Source of the DNA: Candidatus Persebacteraceae bacterium Df01
Lineage (GTDB): Bacteria; Pseudomonadota; Gammaproteobacteria; Tethybacterales; Persebacteraceae
Direction of reading: 5' to 3'
Length of the DNA: 52,627 nt
Assembly: GCA_030386295.1 (NCBI GenBank)
Contig: JANQAO010000005.1
Span: 1 to 52,627, forward strand
The notes under the pieces were generated by a model. It was given only the letters and a program-made list of their open reading frames with translations. It was not told where the DNA came from and ran no database searches. This document shows, in pieces, positions 8,714-16,579 of this stretch. Numbering within the stretch: position 1 is the stretch's first letter; every line of letters begins with the position of its first letter. A program made the position numbers and the translations under genes.

Positions 8714-9748
8714 ATGATGAATAGTTTTTTATATTTCTTTACTAACAGCAGGCGAATATTGGCGTTGTTTGCTTTTCGAATTGTGTTTGTCTGCGCGGTA
8801 TTATTTTTTGTCGGTAAGACTTGGGCATCACCGCCAATCAAAGCCGTAGCTTCCATTGCGCCGTTGCATTCGTTGTTGCAGGGAGTCATGGGTGATGTGG
8901 GTAAGGCGAGCCTTCTGCTACCGGCATCGGCATCACCACATCATGCATCATTACGGCCGTCGGATTTGTCCATTATGCGTGAGGCGACAGTTGTATTTTA
9001 TATAGATGCGGAAAACTTTGAAACTTTTCTGCCAGCGATACTCAACGTAATGCCGAAGTCTATGCGCACGGTTGCAGTGGTTCAAGAGGCCGAAATTTCT
9101 TTATTGTCTATGCGTAAAACGAGTAATAACGAGCATGAACACAATACCCATGATAAACATGATCACGAGGTAGATGAACATGATGCCCATGATGAACATA
9201 GTGAAAATATGCATGATGATCATGGTAAATATGATTGGCACATTTGGTTAGATACAGAAAACGCGAAGCAGATTGTTCGCTTGATGGCACGAGAGCTGTC
9301 AATTATTGACTCACCTAACGCTACCGTTTATGCAGCTAATGCACGCCGTTTGGAAGCGCGATTGACGTCGTTAGACTCACTGTTGGCGGATATGCTTGTG
9401 GGGGCGCAAGGACGGCCTTTTGTGGTGTTTCACGATGCTTATCAATACTTTGAGCGGCGCTATGGATTGCACAATATCGGTGCTATTACCGCTGAAGGAC
9501 AGACGCCTTCAGTTAAACAGATGAGTAAATTGCGACACAGTATTCAAAAAAATGAGGTAGTGTGTGTGTTTGGTGAGGCTCAATTTTCCAATGCTTTGAT
9601 AAGTGTAGCTGGCGAGGGGGAGAGGATGAAATTTGGCGTATTAGATCCGTTGGGAGCGCAATTGGAAATTGGTAAGGCACTATATTTTGAATTGTTATTA
9701 CAAATGGGAAAAACGTTTGTTGATTGTCTACATCACGCTAAAAACTAG
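8714..9748 (+). CDS. znuA: Periplasmic zinc-binding protein of the ABC importer
   Basis: Captures Zn(II) in the periplasm and delivers it to ZnuB. Residues about 14-38 form a signal peptide with a likely cleavage after TWA. The mature part starts IKAVASIAPLHSL, as in cluster 9 metal-binding proteins. A loop at residues 141-172 is packed with His, Asp and Glu; such loops are typical of zinc-specific ZnuA proteins. Candidate metal ligands are His76/77 (SPHHASLRPSD), His176 (DWHIWLD) and His240 (FHDAYQYF). Length of 344 residues is slightly above usual because of the loop. Two ATGs are adjacent at the start, and neither has a Shine-Dalgarno sequence. Transcribed alone, divergent from zur, and probably Zur-repressed. 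Confidence 0.94.
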   Translation: MMNSFLYFFTNSRRILALFAFRIVFVCAVLFFVGKTWASPPIKAVASIAPLHSLLQGVMGDVGKASLLLPASASPHHASLRPSDLSIMREATVVFYIDAENFETFLPAILNVMPKSMRTVAVVQEAEISLLSMRKTSNNEHEHNTHDKHDHEVDEHDAHDEHSENMHDDHGKYDWHIWLDTENAKQIVRLMARELSIIDSPNATVYAANARRLEARLTSLDSLLADMLVGAQGRPFVVFHDAYQYFERRYGLHNIGAITAEGQTPSVKQMSKLRHSIQKNEVVCVFGEAQFSNALISVAGEGERMKFGVLDPLGAQLEIGKALYFELLLQMGKTFVDCLHHAKN

Positions 9749-9925
9749 CTGTCTTATTCATGCTATGTCGTAGGTCGTAGTTGTCCGATGATAAGTAACT
9801 TAGAAACAGTTCTAAAAATTGCAATTTTGGATTATGCTCATAGCAAGTATGGCAAGGACAATATTAGATAATTTTATAAATGATGAGTTGACACACAAAT
9901 ATTTTCTTCTTACAATTCGAACATT

Positions 9926-10696
9926 GTGGTTGAGCAAAAAGTTGTCGTTTCAAATATTTGGCGTTATCCAATCAAAGGATTAGCTGGAGAATCACTGACA
10001 ACAACGATACTATCGTCGGGGCGAGGTATCGTATATGATCGTCGCTGGCTGTTAGCAACTGCGGATACGGCGCCGTTGTTGAATGGCAACGACAAGTGGC
10101 GACCTTGGAATTATGGGTTGACGCTCAAAAAAGCTGAACGCATGGCGTTACTACGCTGCAGTGTGGTTGATGATAATGGTGCGCCGCTGCTGTCCATTTA
10201 TGAAAAGAATGAAATGCGAGTGTGCGGGCATCCGCAAGTGCCAGATGAACGCGCCAATATTGATGGTTTTTTGCAGGACTTCTTATTTGAGCCTGCATTG
10301 CAATTAACGGATTACCAAAATTGGTCGATATGGGATAAAAAAGATGTTGTCTTAACCCTGCTCAACGAATCCAGCGTTGCAGATTTTTCTACTAAACAGG
10401 GTGTGCCAGTGTCATGTCAGCGTTTTCGTGCCAATATTGAAGTGCGTGGCATGACGGCATGGAAAGAAATGGGAGGTGGTGTCATGCATGTTGGTGATGT
10501 GCAGCTACAGTTAGGAGACGGTGTGGAGCGGTGTGCGGCAACACGGGTTAACCCGCAAACGGCGGAACGTGACATGAATGTTCCGGCACAATTATTACAA
10601 GAATACGGACGCAATGAAATGGGAGTGGAGGCGGCGGTGCTCACCGGCGGCGAAATCGCTACTAGTATGGAAGTGGTACGATCGCAAACCAGCTAG
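9926..10696 (+). CDS. MOSC domain-containing protein
   Basis: Family of proteins related to the C-terminal sulfurase domain of molybdenum cofactor sulfurases and to YcbX/mARC. The N-terminal beta-barrel motif IWRYPIKGLAGESL is followed by YDRRWLLA, both standard for the MOSC_N domain. The MOSC core includes CQRFRANIEV and GDGVERCAATRVNP with the conserved cysteine. At 256 residues it is complete, without the C-terminal ferredoxin domain of YcbX. The start is a GTG; no better upstream codon is seen. Its 3' end overlaps the likely start of the next gene, so the two may be co-translated. The substrate is unknown; detoxification of N-hydroxylated compounds is known only for relatives. Confidence 0.85.
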   Translation: MVEQKVVVSNIWRYPIKGLAGESLTTTILSSGRGIVYDRRWLLATADTAPLLNGNDKWRPWNYGLTLKKAERMALLRCSVVDDNGAPLLSIYEKNEMRVCGHPQVPDERANIDGFLQDFLFEPALQLTDYQNWSIWDKKDVVLTLLNESSVADFSTKQGVPVSCQRFRANIEVRGMTAWKEMGGGVMHVGDVQLQLGDGVERCAATRVNPQTAERDMNVPAQLLQEYGRNEMGVEAAVLTGGEIATSMEVVRSQTS

Positions 10697-12714
10697 CCAG
10701 CGCCCTCAGTCCATATTTGCGGCAGCATGCGGATAATCCGGTGCATTGGCAGCCTTGGAATAATGAGGCACTGGTATTGGCGCGGAATGAGGATAAGCCA
10801 ATTTTGTTGTCGGTAGGTTATGCAGCCTGCCACTGGTGTCACGTGATGGCGCACGAGTCTTTTGAAGATGAGGAAACGGCGGCATTGATGAACAGGTATT
10901 TCATCAATATTAAAGTGGACCGAGAGGAGCGTCCCGATATTGATCGCATTTATCAAGCAGCGCATTATGTGTTTACCCGTCGTGCCGGTGGCTGGCCGCT
11001 TACGATATTTTTGGCGCCTACTGGCGAGCCATTTTTTGGTGGTACTTATTTTCCGAAAAACAGTGGGCGTGGTCTACCATCATTTACCGAGGTTATGCAA
11101 AAAGTGAGCGTGGCTTGGCGTGATAGGCGTGATGATATTAATAAACAAAATGCACAAGTTCTGCCTTTATTGCGAAATATAGACTCGCATCCACCGGTGG
11201 ATGGTGAAATGAGTGCGCGACCGTTGGCTGCGGCTGCCGCGGCATTTTCCGATATGTTTGACCGTGACAATGGTGGGTTTAAAGGTGCACCAAAGTTTCC
11301 GCATCCAGTTGAGTTGGCATTTTGTTTAGAGGAGGGTATCAGAACCGGAGACGAGTTTGTGCTGTCCGGTGTTCGATTGTCATTGGAGAAAATTGCAGCA
11401 GGCGGTATGTGCGATCATCTTGGCGGTGGTTTTTTTCGGTATAGTGTAGACGATTGCTGGGCGATACCGCATTTTGAAAAAATGCTATACGACAACGGAT
11501 TGCTGTTGGCATTGTTTGCTGATGGCGCCCGTGCTTTTTCTTTACCCGCATTGGCCACAGCGGCGACGGGAGTGGCGCAGTGGGTGTTACGTGAAATGCA
11601 ACACCGTGGTGGCGGGTTTTATTCATCACTGGATGCGGACTCGGAAGGTGGTGAGGGAACGTTTTATGCTTGGGAACTAACGGATATTGAAAAGCGTTTG
11701 ACCGCGGCGGAATATGCTGCTTTTTCATCACACTTTGGTTTGGCAGCAGGAGCGAATTTTGAAGGACTGTGGCACTTGGCGCGGCGGCAGACGGTGGCGC
11801 AAACGGCAGCGGCGTTGAAAATAGCATCCATTGCCTGTGACATGCAAATTGAATCGGCGATGCGTAAATTATTTGAAGCGCGCACTTTGCGAGTGCGCCC
11901 AGCGACGGATGACAAAATTCTGGCAGCATGGAATGGGTTGCTTATTCGCGGGCTGGCACGTGCCGGACGGTTAATGCAGCGACCAGATTGGATTTTGGCG
12001 GCAAGTGAGGCGTTGGCGTTTATCCACCGAGAAATGATGGTAAATGGACGGCTGCGAGCAGTCTGGCGGGAAGGGCAGTGTGGCGACTCTGTATTTTTGG
12101 ACGACTGTGTGTTTTTGTTGGATGCGGCATTGGAGTTGTTGCGGGCGGAATTTTCTCCGGCGGTGTTGACGTTTGCCTGCGATATGGCGGCAGAATTGCA
12201 AACGCATTTTGAAGATGTGGATGTGGGCGGTTTTTTCTTTACGCCGGTAGATGGTGAAATACTAATTCGTCGCCTCAAGCCAGTGGATGACAACGCCATT
12301 CCCTGCGGCAATGGCGTGGCAGTACGTGCACTGTCAATATTGTCATGGTTGACTGGCGAGCCGCAATGGGCAACAATGGGAGAGCGCGCACTGTTGGCAT
12401 TTTATGGTGCTATGGAACGACAACCTGCGGGATGTGCTTCTTTGTTAACGGCTTTGCGAATGTATTTAACGCCACCTACAGTGGTGTTTTTAACTGGCGA
12501 AGCCGCCGTTTGTGCGCGTTGGCGTAACGAATTAGAAAATGAATACAATCCCGACTTGATTATTTTTATTTTGCCGCTATCAACAGACGGCTTGCCGAAA
12601 TGCTTGCATAAGCCAGTACCGGAAATCGGCGTGCGTGCTTATGTGTGCGAACAATTTGCCTGTCGTCTGCCAGTTGATGATTGGGATGAATTAAAGACTC
12701 TGTTGAACGAGTGA
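10681..12714 (+). CDS. DUF255 thioredoxin-fold/six-hairpin protein (YyaL type), apparent ATC start
   Basis: Two-domain protein: an N-terminal thioredoxin-like domain with CHWCHVM (a CxxC pair) followed by an (alpha/alpha)6-barrel region, as in YyaL and human SPATA20. Cellular role is poorly known. The first ordinary start codon, a TTG at 10717, would begin inside the conserved N-terminal motif. The same frame upstream reads NQLASALSPYL, matching the family's NRL..E.SPYLLQHA, and is open only back to a TAG at 10663-10665. No ATG, GTG or TTG lies in between. An ATC at 10681, seven bases after a GGAAG (10669-10673), would give MANQLASALSPYL and 677 residues. With that start it overlaps the MOSC gene by 16 bases. 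A sequencing error (ATG read as ATC) is the main alternative. Confidence 0.85.
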   Translation: MANQLASALSPYLRQHADNPVHWQPWNNEALVLARNEDKPILLSVGYAACHWCHVMAHESFEDEETAALMNRYFINIKVDREERPDIDRIYQAAHYVFTRRAGGWPLTIFLAPTGEPFFGGTYFPKNSGRGLPSFTEVMQKVSVAWRDRRDDINKQNAQVLPLLRNIDSHPPVDGEMSARPLAAAAAAFSDMFDRDNGGFKGAPKFPHPVELAFCLEEGIRTGDEFVLSGVRLSLEKIAAGGMCDHLGGGFFRYSVDDCWAIPHFEKMLYDNGLLLALFADGARAFSLPALATAATGVAQWVLREMQHRGGGFYSSLDADSEGGEGTFYAWELTDIEKRLTAAEYAAFSSHFGLAAGANFEGLWHLARRQTVAQTAAALKIASIACDMQIESAMRKLFEARTLRVRPATDDKILAAWNGLLIRGLARAGRLMQRPDWILAASEALAFIHREMMVNGRLRAVWREGQCGDSVFLDDCVFLLDAALELLRAEFSPAVLTFACDMAAELQTHFEDVDVGGFFFTPVDGEILIRRLKPVDDNAIPCGNGVAVRALSILSWLTGEPQWATMGERALLAFYGAMERQPAGCASLLTALRMYLTPPTVVFLTGEAAVCARWRNELENEYNPDLIIFILPLSTDGLPKCLHKPVPEIGVRAYVCEQFACRLPVDDWDELKTLLNE

Positions 12715-12758
12715 ATTAAATTTAATAAAGAGCGTAATAAAACCCAATAAAATCGTAT

Positions 12759-15533
12759 TTAATTGACGCGCGATAGTTGGAAATTAACAATGCCGACCCC
12801 CAAATGAGCAAAACCGTCGCCGGCATTGTATTTAGATGGATTGAACGGTGTTTGTACCCCGATGGAAAAAGAATTAAGTGTATTGGCGTTGAGCAATCGG
12901 CCGGGAATGCGAACACCAATGTCGTTATATTTTTTTTCGTTATATGTCTGTTGTCCTAGCCGCTTTTGATTGACAAAAAATGTTAGTGTTTGAGAATCTA
13001 AAATAGGCGGGTTGACATATGGCGAAAATTTGATACGCATCTCGTATTCGGCATCGGTATCCACGTCGCCAAGTTTGACAACTAATGCCGGCTTTTCGCC
13101 ATTTGACCAAATGCCCCACGGCTCCGGATACAGCCAATCGGTGGCGAGGGCGAGTCGGTGATGCCAAGGACCATTGTTGGAAAAGTCCAGCTGCTCACCA
13201 AAATAATATTTTGGCGCGATAAAGGAGTCACCCTTGGTGCTGCTTTGATGTGTGGCAATAAGATACGGATTAGTGGAGTTGGCGTTGCTGGAAACAGTGT
13301 TTTTGGAAAAAATATCTCGTCCTTTGTCATCCTCTTGTTTCTTATGAGACCACAAAGAAAAGTGCGATACGTCAAACGATTCATTATTTGATGGTAACGA
13401 TTGCACTTTAATTTGGCGCAGATTAGCTTGAGTTTTCTTTTTGTGAGGCAGTCCGATTAATCCCAATAATATATTACGCGCGTTGGCGTTATAAAAACTG
13501 TAATTAAGTGAAATGCCGGATGCGGCGGGTACAGGTGGTAATCGTACGTCCGGCATTTTTATCGGGATGTTGCCGTTTTCTAGCCAGAACGTATAAAAAT
13601 GCGCGGGTGCACTACCGGTATTTTCAACTTCCAACGCAACATTCACTCGCGTTTTGGCAGGTAACTGTAATTGCCATGTTTGATTTTGTTGCTTGACGAG
13701 AGGTAAATTAATATTTTCCTCAAACACTAAGACAGAATTTTCTCCACGTCCGTAAAATAATCCTGCCCTCGCAAACAGAGCTCGCTTTTTGGCTACAAAC
13801 GGATCAGCGGCGGTACTTGACAGTGCGGATAATTGATAACTACTTGCAAAGAGGTTATCGCCGGATGATTGATAGCGGTCACAATAATCGGCGGCACAGA
13901 AATATATTCGTCGTGACGAATCGGAAAAAAACTTGCCAAACAACATTGGGCGTGGTGTTGGGTTTTCTCTGAACACGCTACGTCCTAAAAAAACGAATTC
14001 GGTTTTTGTCAATTGTAAATAATCCAGAACCGACAACGCAATATCAACCTGGCCAAAAACGCCGCTTTGCGTATGACCAGAAATTCCAGCGCCTAATGCT
14101 GCAAAAAGCCCCCAATTACCACCAAAGGGATGGCCTGGAACGCCGTGCGATTCGTCTGAAGTAAAAATGACCAAGGTGTCATCTAATACGCCACGGGTTT
14201 GCAATTCAGCGACAAACGACGCGATAATATCATCAAGATATTGGATGGAGGCAGCTTTGCGGTCGCCATTAGCAGCAGTTATATAAGAATCTGGCGCAAT
14301 ATAGGGATGGTGTGTGCCAACAGTGAGCATAGACATAAACCACGGTCGTTTGCCAGCGTGCAACCGGTTAATTTCATCCAGTGCGGCGGCAAACAGGCCG
14401 CCATCATCGGATCCCCAAAAATTGCCATCACCATCGGGAAAATCGCCCTTGCCGGCAACGTGCTCAAAACCGGTCAGAGGCAAGAAAGTGTTTTTTTTCA
14501 TGTAAAGCAAATCGGCAGCTTGCAAATATGATGTTGCGTAACCTGCTTGCTTCAAAATTTCTGGTAGACAAACAGGGCGTGCCTCCTGTGTCATTTCTTG
14601 AAAGAGAAACGGCTTGATGCTTTCTGTATTGCCGGGTGTTTGGCTGTAGTCGCCGCAATAAATAGCATACAGTCCGCCAATAGTGCCGGCGCCGTGTGTA
14701 ACAAAATTAGGTACGGTAATGGCATCATCGGCAATATTGCTAAATTGAGACATTAAATGTGGTGAGGTGAACTCCGTGCTTTTGCGGCTTTGTGCTAGAT
14801 AAGCGCCAGTCAAGCCTTCCATAATTATTAGTAAGACGTTGCGCGGTTTGCTGGCAGTAGTGACCAGTGATTTGCCGGATAAATCACGACGAAAAAAATC
14901 TTCTATATTGGTGTCAGTGTTGGGCGCTGTAGCTGTGGGCTGCTGCCAGCCGGCGGCAGTATTGGCAAGCATAAACGCCATTGGACTACTGTGTCGCCAC
15001 TCGGTGGCGCGTAGTGCCAATGGTGTGCTTATTGCCGCTGAAGAGAAAGCTACCAGTACACACAATACTAATGTTAATGGTCGAAATGACGCTTGCCGTA
15101 AACTCCACCACAGCCACCAGCCACCGCATCCGGAAATAATAATGAATGGCCACGTTTGCGGTGCCAGCAGTGAACCGCGGACAAAATTGGCATCTAGCGC
15201 CAAACGGAAGTTTCCCAGCCTTAGGGCATCATTTAATGCATAAATATGTTCCACATTGGCCACGGACAAAAGTAGCCACAGCAATAACCAGGTAGCTGCT
15301 ATCGGAGGCGATACGGCGCGCAATAGGCATAACACGGCAGCTGCAAACGCCGCTGCTAATAAATCGGCAGTAACACCCGATACCGACAGCATCCAGTCTG
15401 GAAACAACATTTTGATTACCAACAACCGTCCGGCCAGTGCCACCAGAAAAAAAATTATTGTTAAATTCGCTAATGGTGCCAATGCTCGCAATTGACGGGC
15501 GCCACCCGCAATTATTGAAGAAAGAAACGACAT
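12759..15533 (-). CDS. LtaS-like sulfatase-fold membrane phosphotransferase
   Basis: Integral membrane enzyme of the alkaline-phosphatase/sulfatase superfamily, related to LtaS and OpgB, which transfer phosphoglycerol or phosphoethanolamine groups. The first ~175 residues hold about five membrane helices. The extracytoplasmic domain shows NVLLIIMEG (metal ligand Glu239), GAGTIGGL with the probable nucleophile Thr284, THHPY (407-411) and TSDESHG (metal ligands Asp460 and His463). After the catalytic domain, residues from about 600 to 924 form a beta-rich C-terminal extension that is not part of the basic LtaS enzyme. A Gram-negative envelope suggests action on periplasmic glucans or surface glycans rather than teichoic acid; the substrate is not determined. 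The gene is convergent with the DUF255 gene across a 44-base gap with no visible terminator. Confidence 0.85.
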   Translation of the reverse strand: MSFLSSIIAGGARQLRALAPLANLTIIFFLVALAGRLLVIKMLFPDWMLSVSGVTADLLAAAFAAAVLCLLRAVSPPIAATWLLLWLLLSVANVEHIYALNDALRLGNFRLALDANFVRGSLLAPQTWPFIIISGCGGWWLWWSLRQASFRPLTLVLCVLVAFSSAAISTPLALRATEWRHSSPMAFMLANTAAGWQQPTATAPNTDTNIEDFFRRDLSGKSLVTTASKPRNVLLIIMEGLTGAYLAQSRKSTEFTSPHLMSQFSNIADDAITVPNFVTHGAGTIGGLYAIYCGDYSQTPGNTESIKPFLFQEMTQEARPVCLPEILKQAGYATSYLQAADLLYMKKNTFLPLTGFEHVAGKGDFPDGDGNFWGSDDGGLFAAALDEINRLHAGKRPWFMSMLTVGTHHPYIAPDSYITAANGDRKAASIQYLDDIIASFVAELQTRGVLDDTLVIFTSDESHGVPGHPFGGNWGLFAALGAGISGHTQSGVFGQVDIALSVLDYLQLTKTEFVFLGRSVFRENPTPRPMLFGKFFSDSSRRIYFCAADYCDRYQSSGDNLFASSYQLSALSSTAADPFVAKKRALFARAGLFYGRGENSVLVFEENINLPLVKQQNQTWQLQLPAKTRVNVALEVENTGSAPAHFYTFWLENGNIPIKMPDVRLPPVPAASGISLNYSFYNANARNILLGLIGLPHKKKTQANLRQIKVQSLPSNNESFDVSHFSLWSHKKQEDDKGRDIFSKNTVSSNANSTNPYLIATHQSSTKGDSFIAPKYYFGEQLDFSNNGPWHHRLALATDWLYPEPWGIWSNGEKPALVVKLGDVDTDAEYEMRIKFSPYVNPPILDSQTLTFFVNQKRLGQQTYNEKKYNDIGVRIPGRLLNANTLNSFSIGVQTPFNPSKYNAGDGFAHLGVGIVNFQLSRVN

Positions 15534-15687
15534 AAAAGTGTATTATAAGCACCCACTGAAATGATGTTGATATGTCCCATGAGGTGTTTATTTCTTGGTG
15601 GAGCATGGTGTAGCGGTTACGAGAAGAAACGTCAGTTAGGTTTTTCCGACATCGTGCGATACAGAAATGATGTTTCGTAGTTATGCA
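15534..15687. other. Intergenic region upstream of the LtaS-like gene
   Basis: No ORF, RNA gene or strong promoter hexamers could be recognised in this 154-base spacer; it must carry the leader of the LtaS-like gene unless that is transcribed from further upstream. Confidence 0.5.
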
Positions 15688-15717
15688 ATAAAAATGACGG
15701 TAGCAGTAATGCCGTCA
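15688..15717 (-). terminator. Rho-independent terminator of the CsaA-like gene
   Basis: On the minus strand TGACGG (containing the gene's own TGA stop) pairs with CCGTCA across an 11-base loop, followed by TTTTTATT. The stem is only six pairs, but the position directly at the stop codon and the T-run fit a factor-independent terminator. Confidence 0.65.
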
Positions 15718-16044
15718 GGATAGTTTCTCCCCCAGCGGTACCTTGCATTCCGGTATGGCAAGCACAATATTGCCGTCGGCATCATAAAAGCCGGTGAGCA
15801 AAAATTCCGACATGAAATCAGCAATTTGTTTGGGCGGGAAATTCACCACGCCAATTATTTGTTTGCCGATTAACGATTCTTTGTTGTAAATGCCGGTAAT
15901 CTGGGCGCTGGATTTTTTAATGCCGATAGTGTCACCAAAATCAGCCCATACTTTGCACGCTGGTTTTTGTGCCTTTGGAAAATCTTCTGCTCGCACGATG
16001 CACTCGACGCGTAATTCTATTGCAGTAAACTCATTCCATGAGAT
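15715..16044 (-). CDS. CsaA-like tRNA-binding (EMAP/OB-fold) protein, apparent ATC start
   Basis: Small OB-fold protein of the tRNA-binding family found in CsaA and the C-terminus of methionyl-tRNA synthetase. The sequence contains AEDFPKAQKPACKVWADFG, then KKSSAQIT, IGKQIIGVVNFPPKQI and a FMSEFLL motif, all hallmarks. The first ordinary start (GTG at 15994-15996) falls inside the conserved region. The frame upstream reads SWNEFTAIELRVECIV, the normal family N-terminus, and is open back to a TAG at 16048-16050. Only an ATC at 16042-16044 fits as a start, giving 109 residues, the usual length. It lies 8 bases after the GFA-family stop, so re-initiation by the same ribosomes is plausible. Known relatives act as tRNA-binding or export chaperones; the role here is inferred. 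Confidence 0.85.
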   Translation of the reverse strand: MSWNEFTAIELRVECIVRAEDFPKAQKPACKVWADFGDTIGIKKSSAQITGIYNKESLIGKQIIGVVNFPPKQIADFMSEFLLTGFYDADGNIVLAIPECKVPLGEKLS

Positions 16045-16052
16045 TTGCTACA

Positions 16053-16469
16053 TTACCGCGTGTCCGGTGGCGAGCTTTGTGGATATTTAGGCAGGTCGTC
16101 CTCAATATTATAATAAGCTCCTTTGTCCGCCGTGAAAATATGTTGTCGCGCAGTCAGTGTGCCGGTGTCATCCATTGTTCCCGCCATGACTGATGGAGAG
16201 CCGCCGCCATCCCAAAATAAGGAAGAGCCACATTGCCCGCAAAATCCACGTTTTGCTGTTGGAGACGATTGATACCATTTCAACATGCCCTGCGGATCAT
16301 TAATGTCAATTCCTTCGGCGGGGCGGGTGGCGGAGACATAGTGTCCGCTCCATTGCCGGCATTGCTTGCAATGGCAGTTACTGATAGGGCGTAGCGCGCC
16401 ATTGAGTGTATAACGGACTGCACCGCAGAGACAACCTCCATAATGAATATTATTATTTGAGTCGGACAT
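16053..16469 (-). CDS. GFA-family zinc-binding protein
   Basis: Member of the GFA/CENP-V family (named after glutathione-dependent formaldehyde-activating enzyme), whose real substrates are mostly unknown. Zinc-binding cysteines are visible as GGCLCGAVRY, CHCKQCRQWSG and CGQCGSSLFW, in the canonical order. The start is the ATG at 16467-16469, since a GGAGA (16475-16479) precedes it by five bases; a TTG 12 bases upstream is inside that signal. This gives 138 residues, normal for the family. It is followed 8 bases downstream by the CsaA-like gene and probably forms a two-gene unit with it. This is one of the few genes here with a clear Shine-Dalgarno sequence. Confidence 0.85.
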   Translation of the reverse strand: MSDSNNNIHYGGCLCGAVRYTLNGALRPISNCHCKQCRQWSGHYVSATRPAEGIDINDPQGMLKWYQSSPTAKRGFCGQCGSSLFWDGGGSPSVMAGTMDDTGTLTARQHIFTADKGAYYNIEDDLPKYPQSSPPDTR

Positions 16470-16579
16470 AGTATTCTCCAATTGATAATGTTAGTTATTG
16501 TATGTTGTGTGCTTATTGTTGCCAAATTTTTTGTCGCAATCGTAAAGTACTTGGAGTAACGGTTGCTACATTGATGATG

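Noticed and set aside
9141-9240. His-rich repeat stretch as a misassembled or foreign insertion in znuA
   Set aside because: His/Asp loops of this kind are normal in zinc-specific ZnuA proteins, and the frame is continuous.
9815-9828. A perfect 14-base palindrome (AAAATTGCAATTTT) downstream of znuA
   Set aside because: Too AT-rich and isolated to be claimed as an operator or terminator; no loop and no T-run suited to termination.
11664-12311. A 215-codon open frame on the minus strand inside the DUF255 gene
   Set aside because: Antisense shadow of a well-conserved coding region. Biased Ala/Ser/Asn composition, no motifs.
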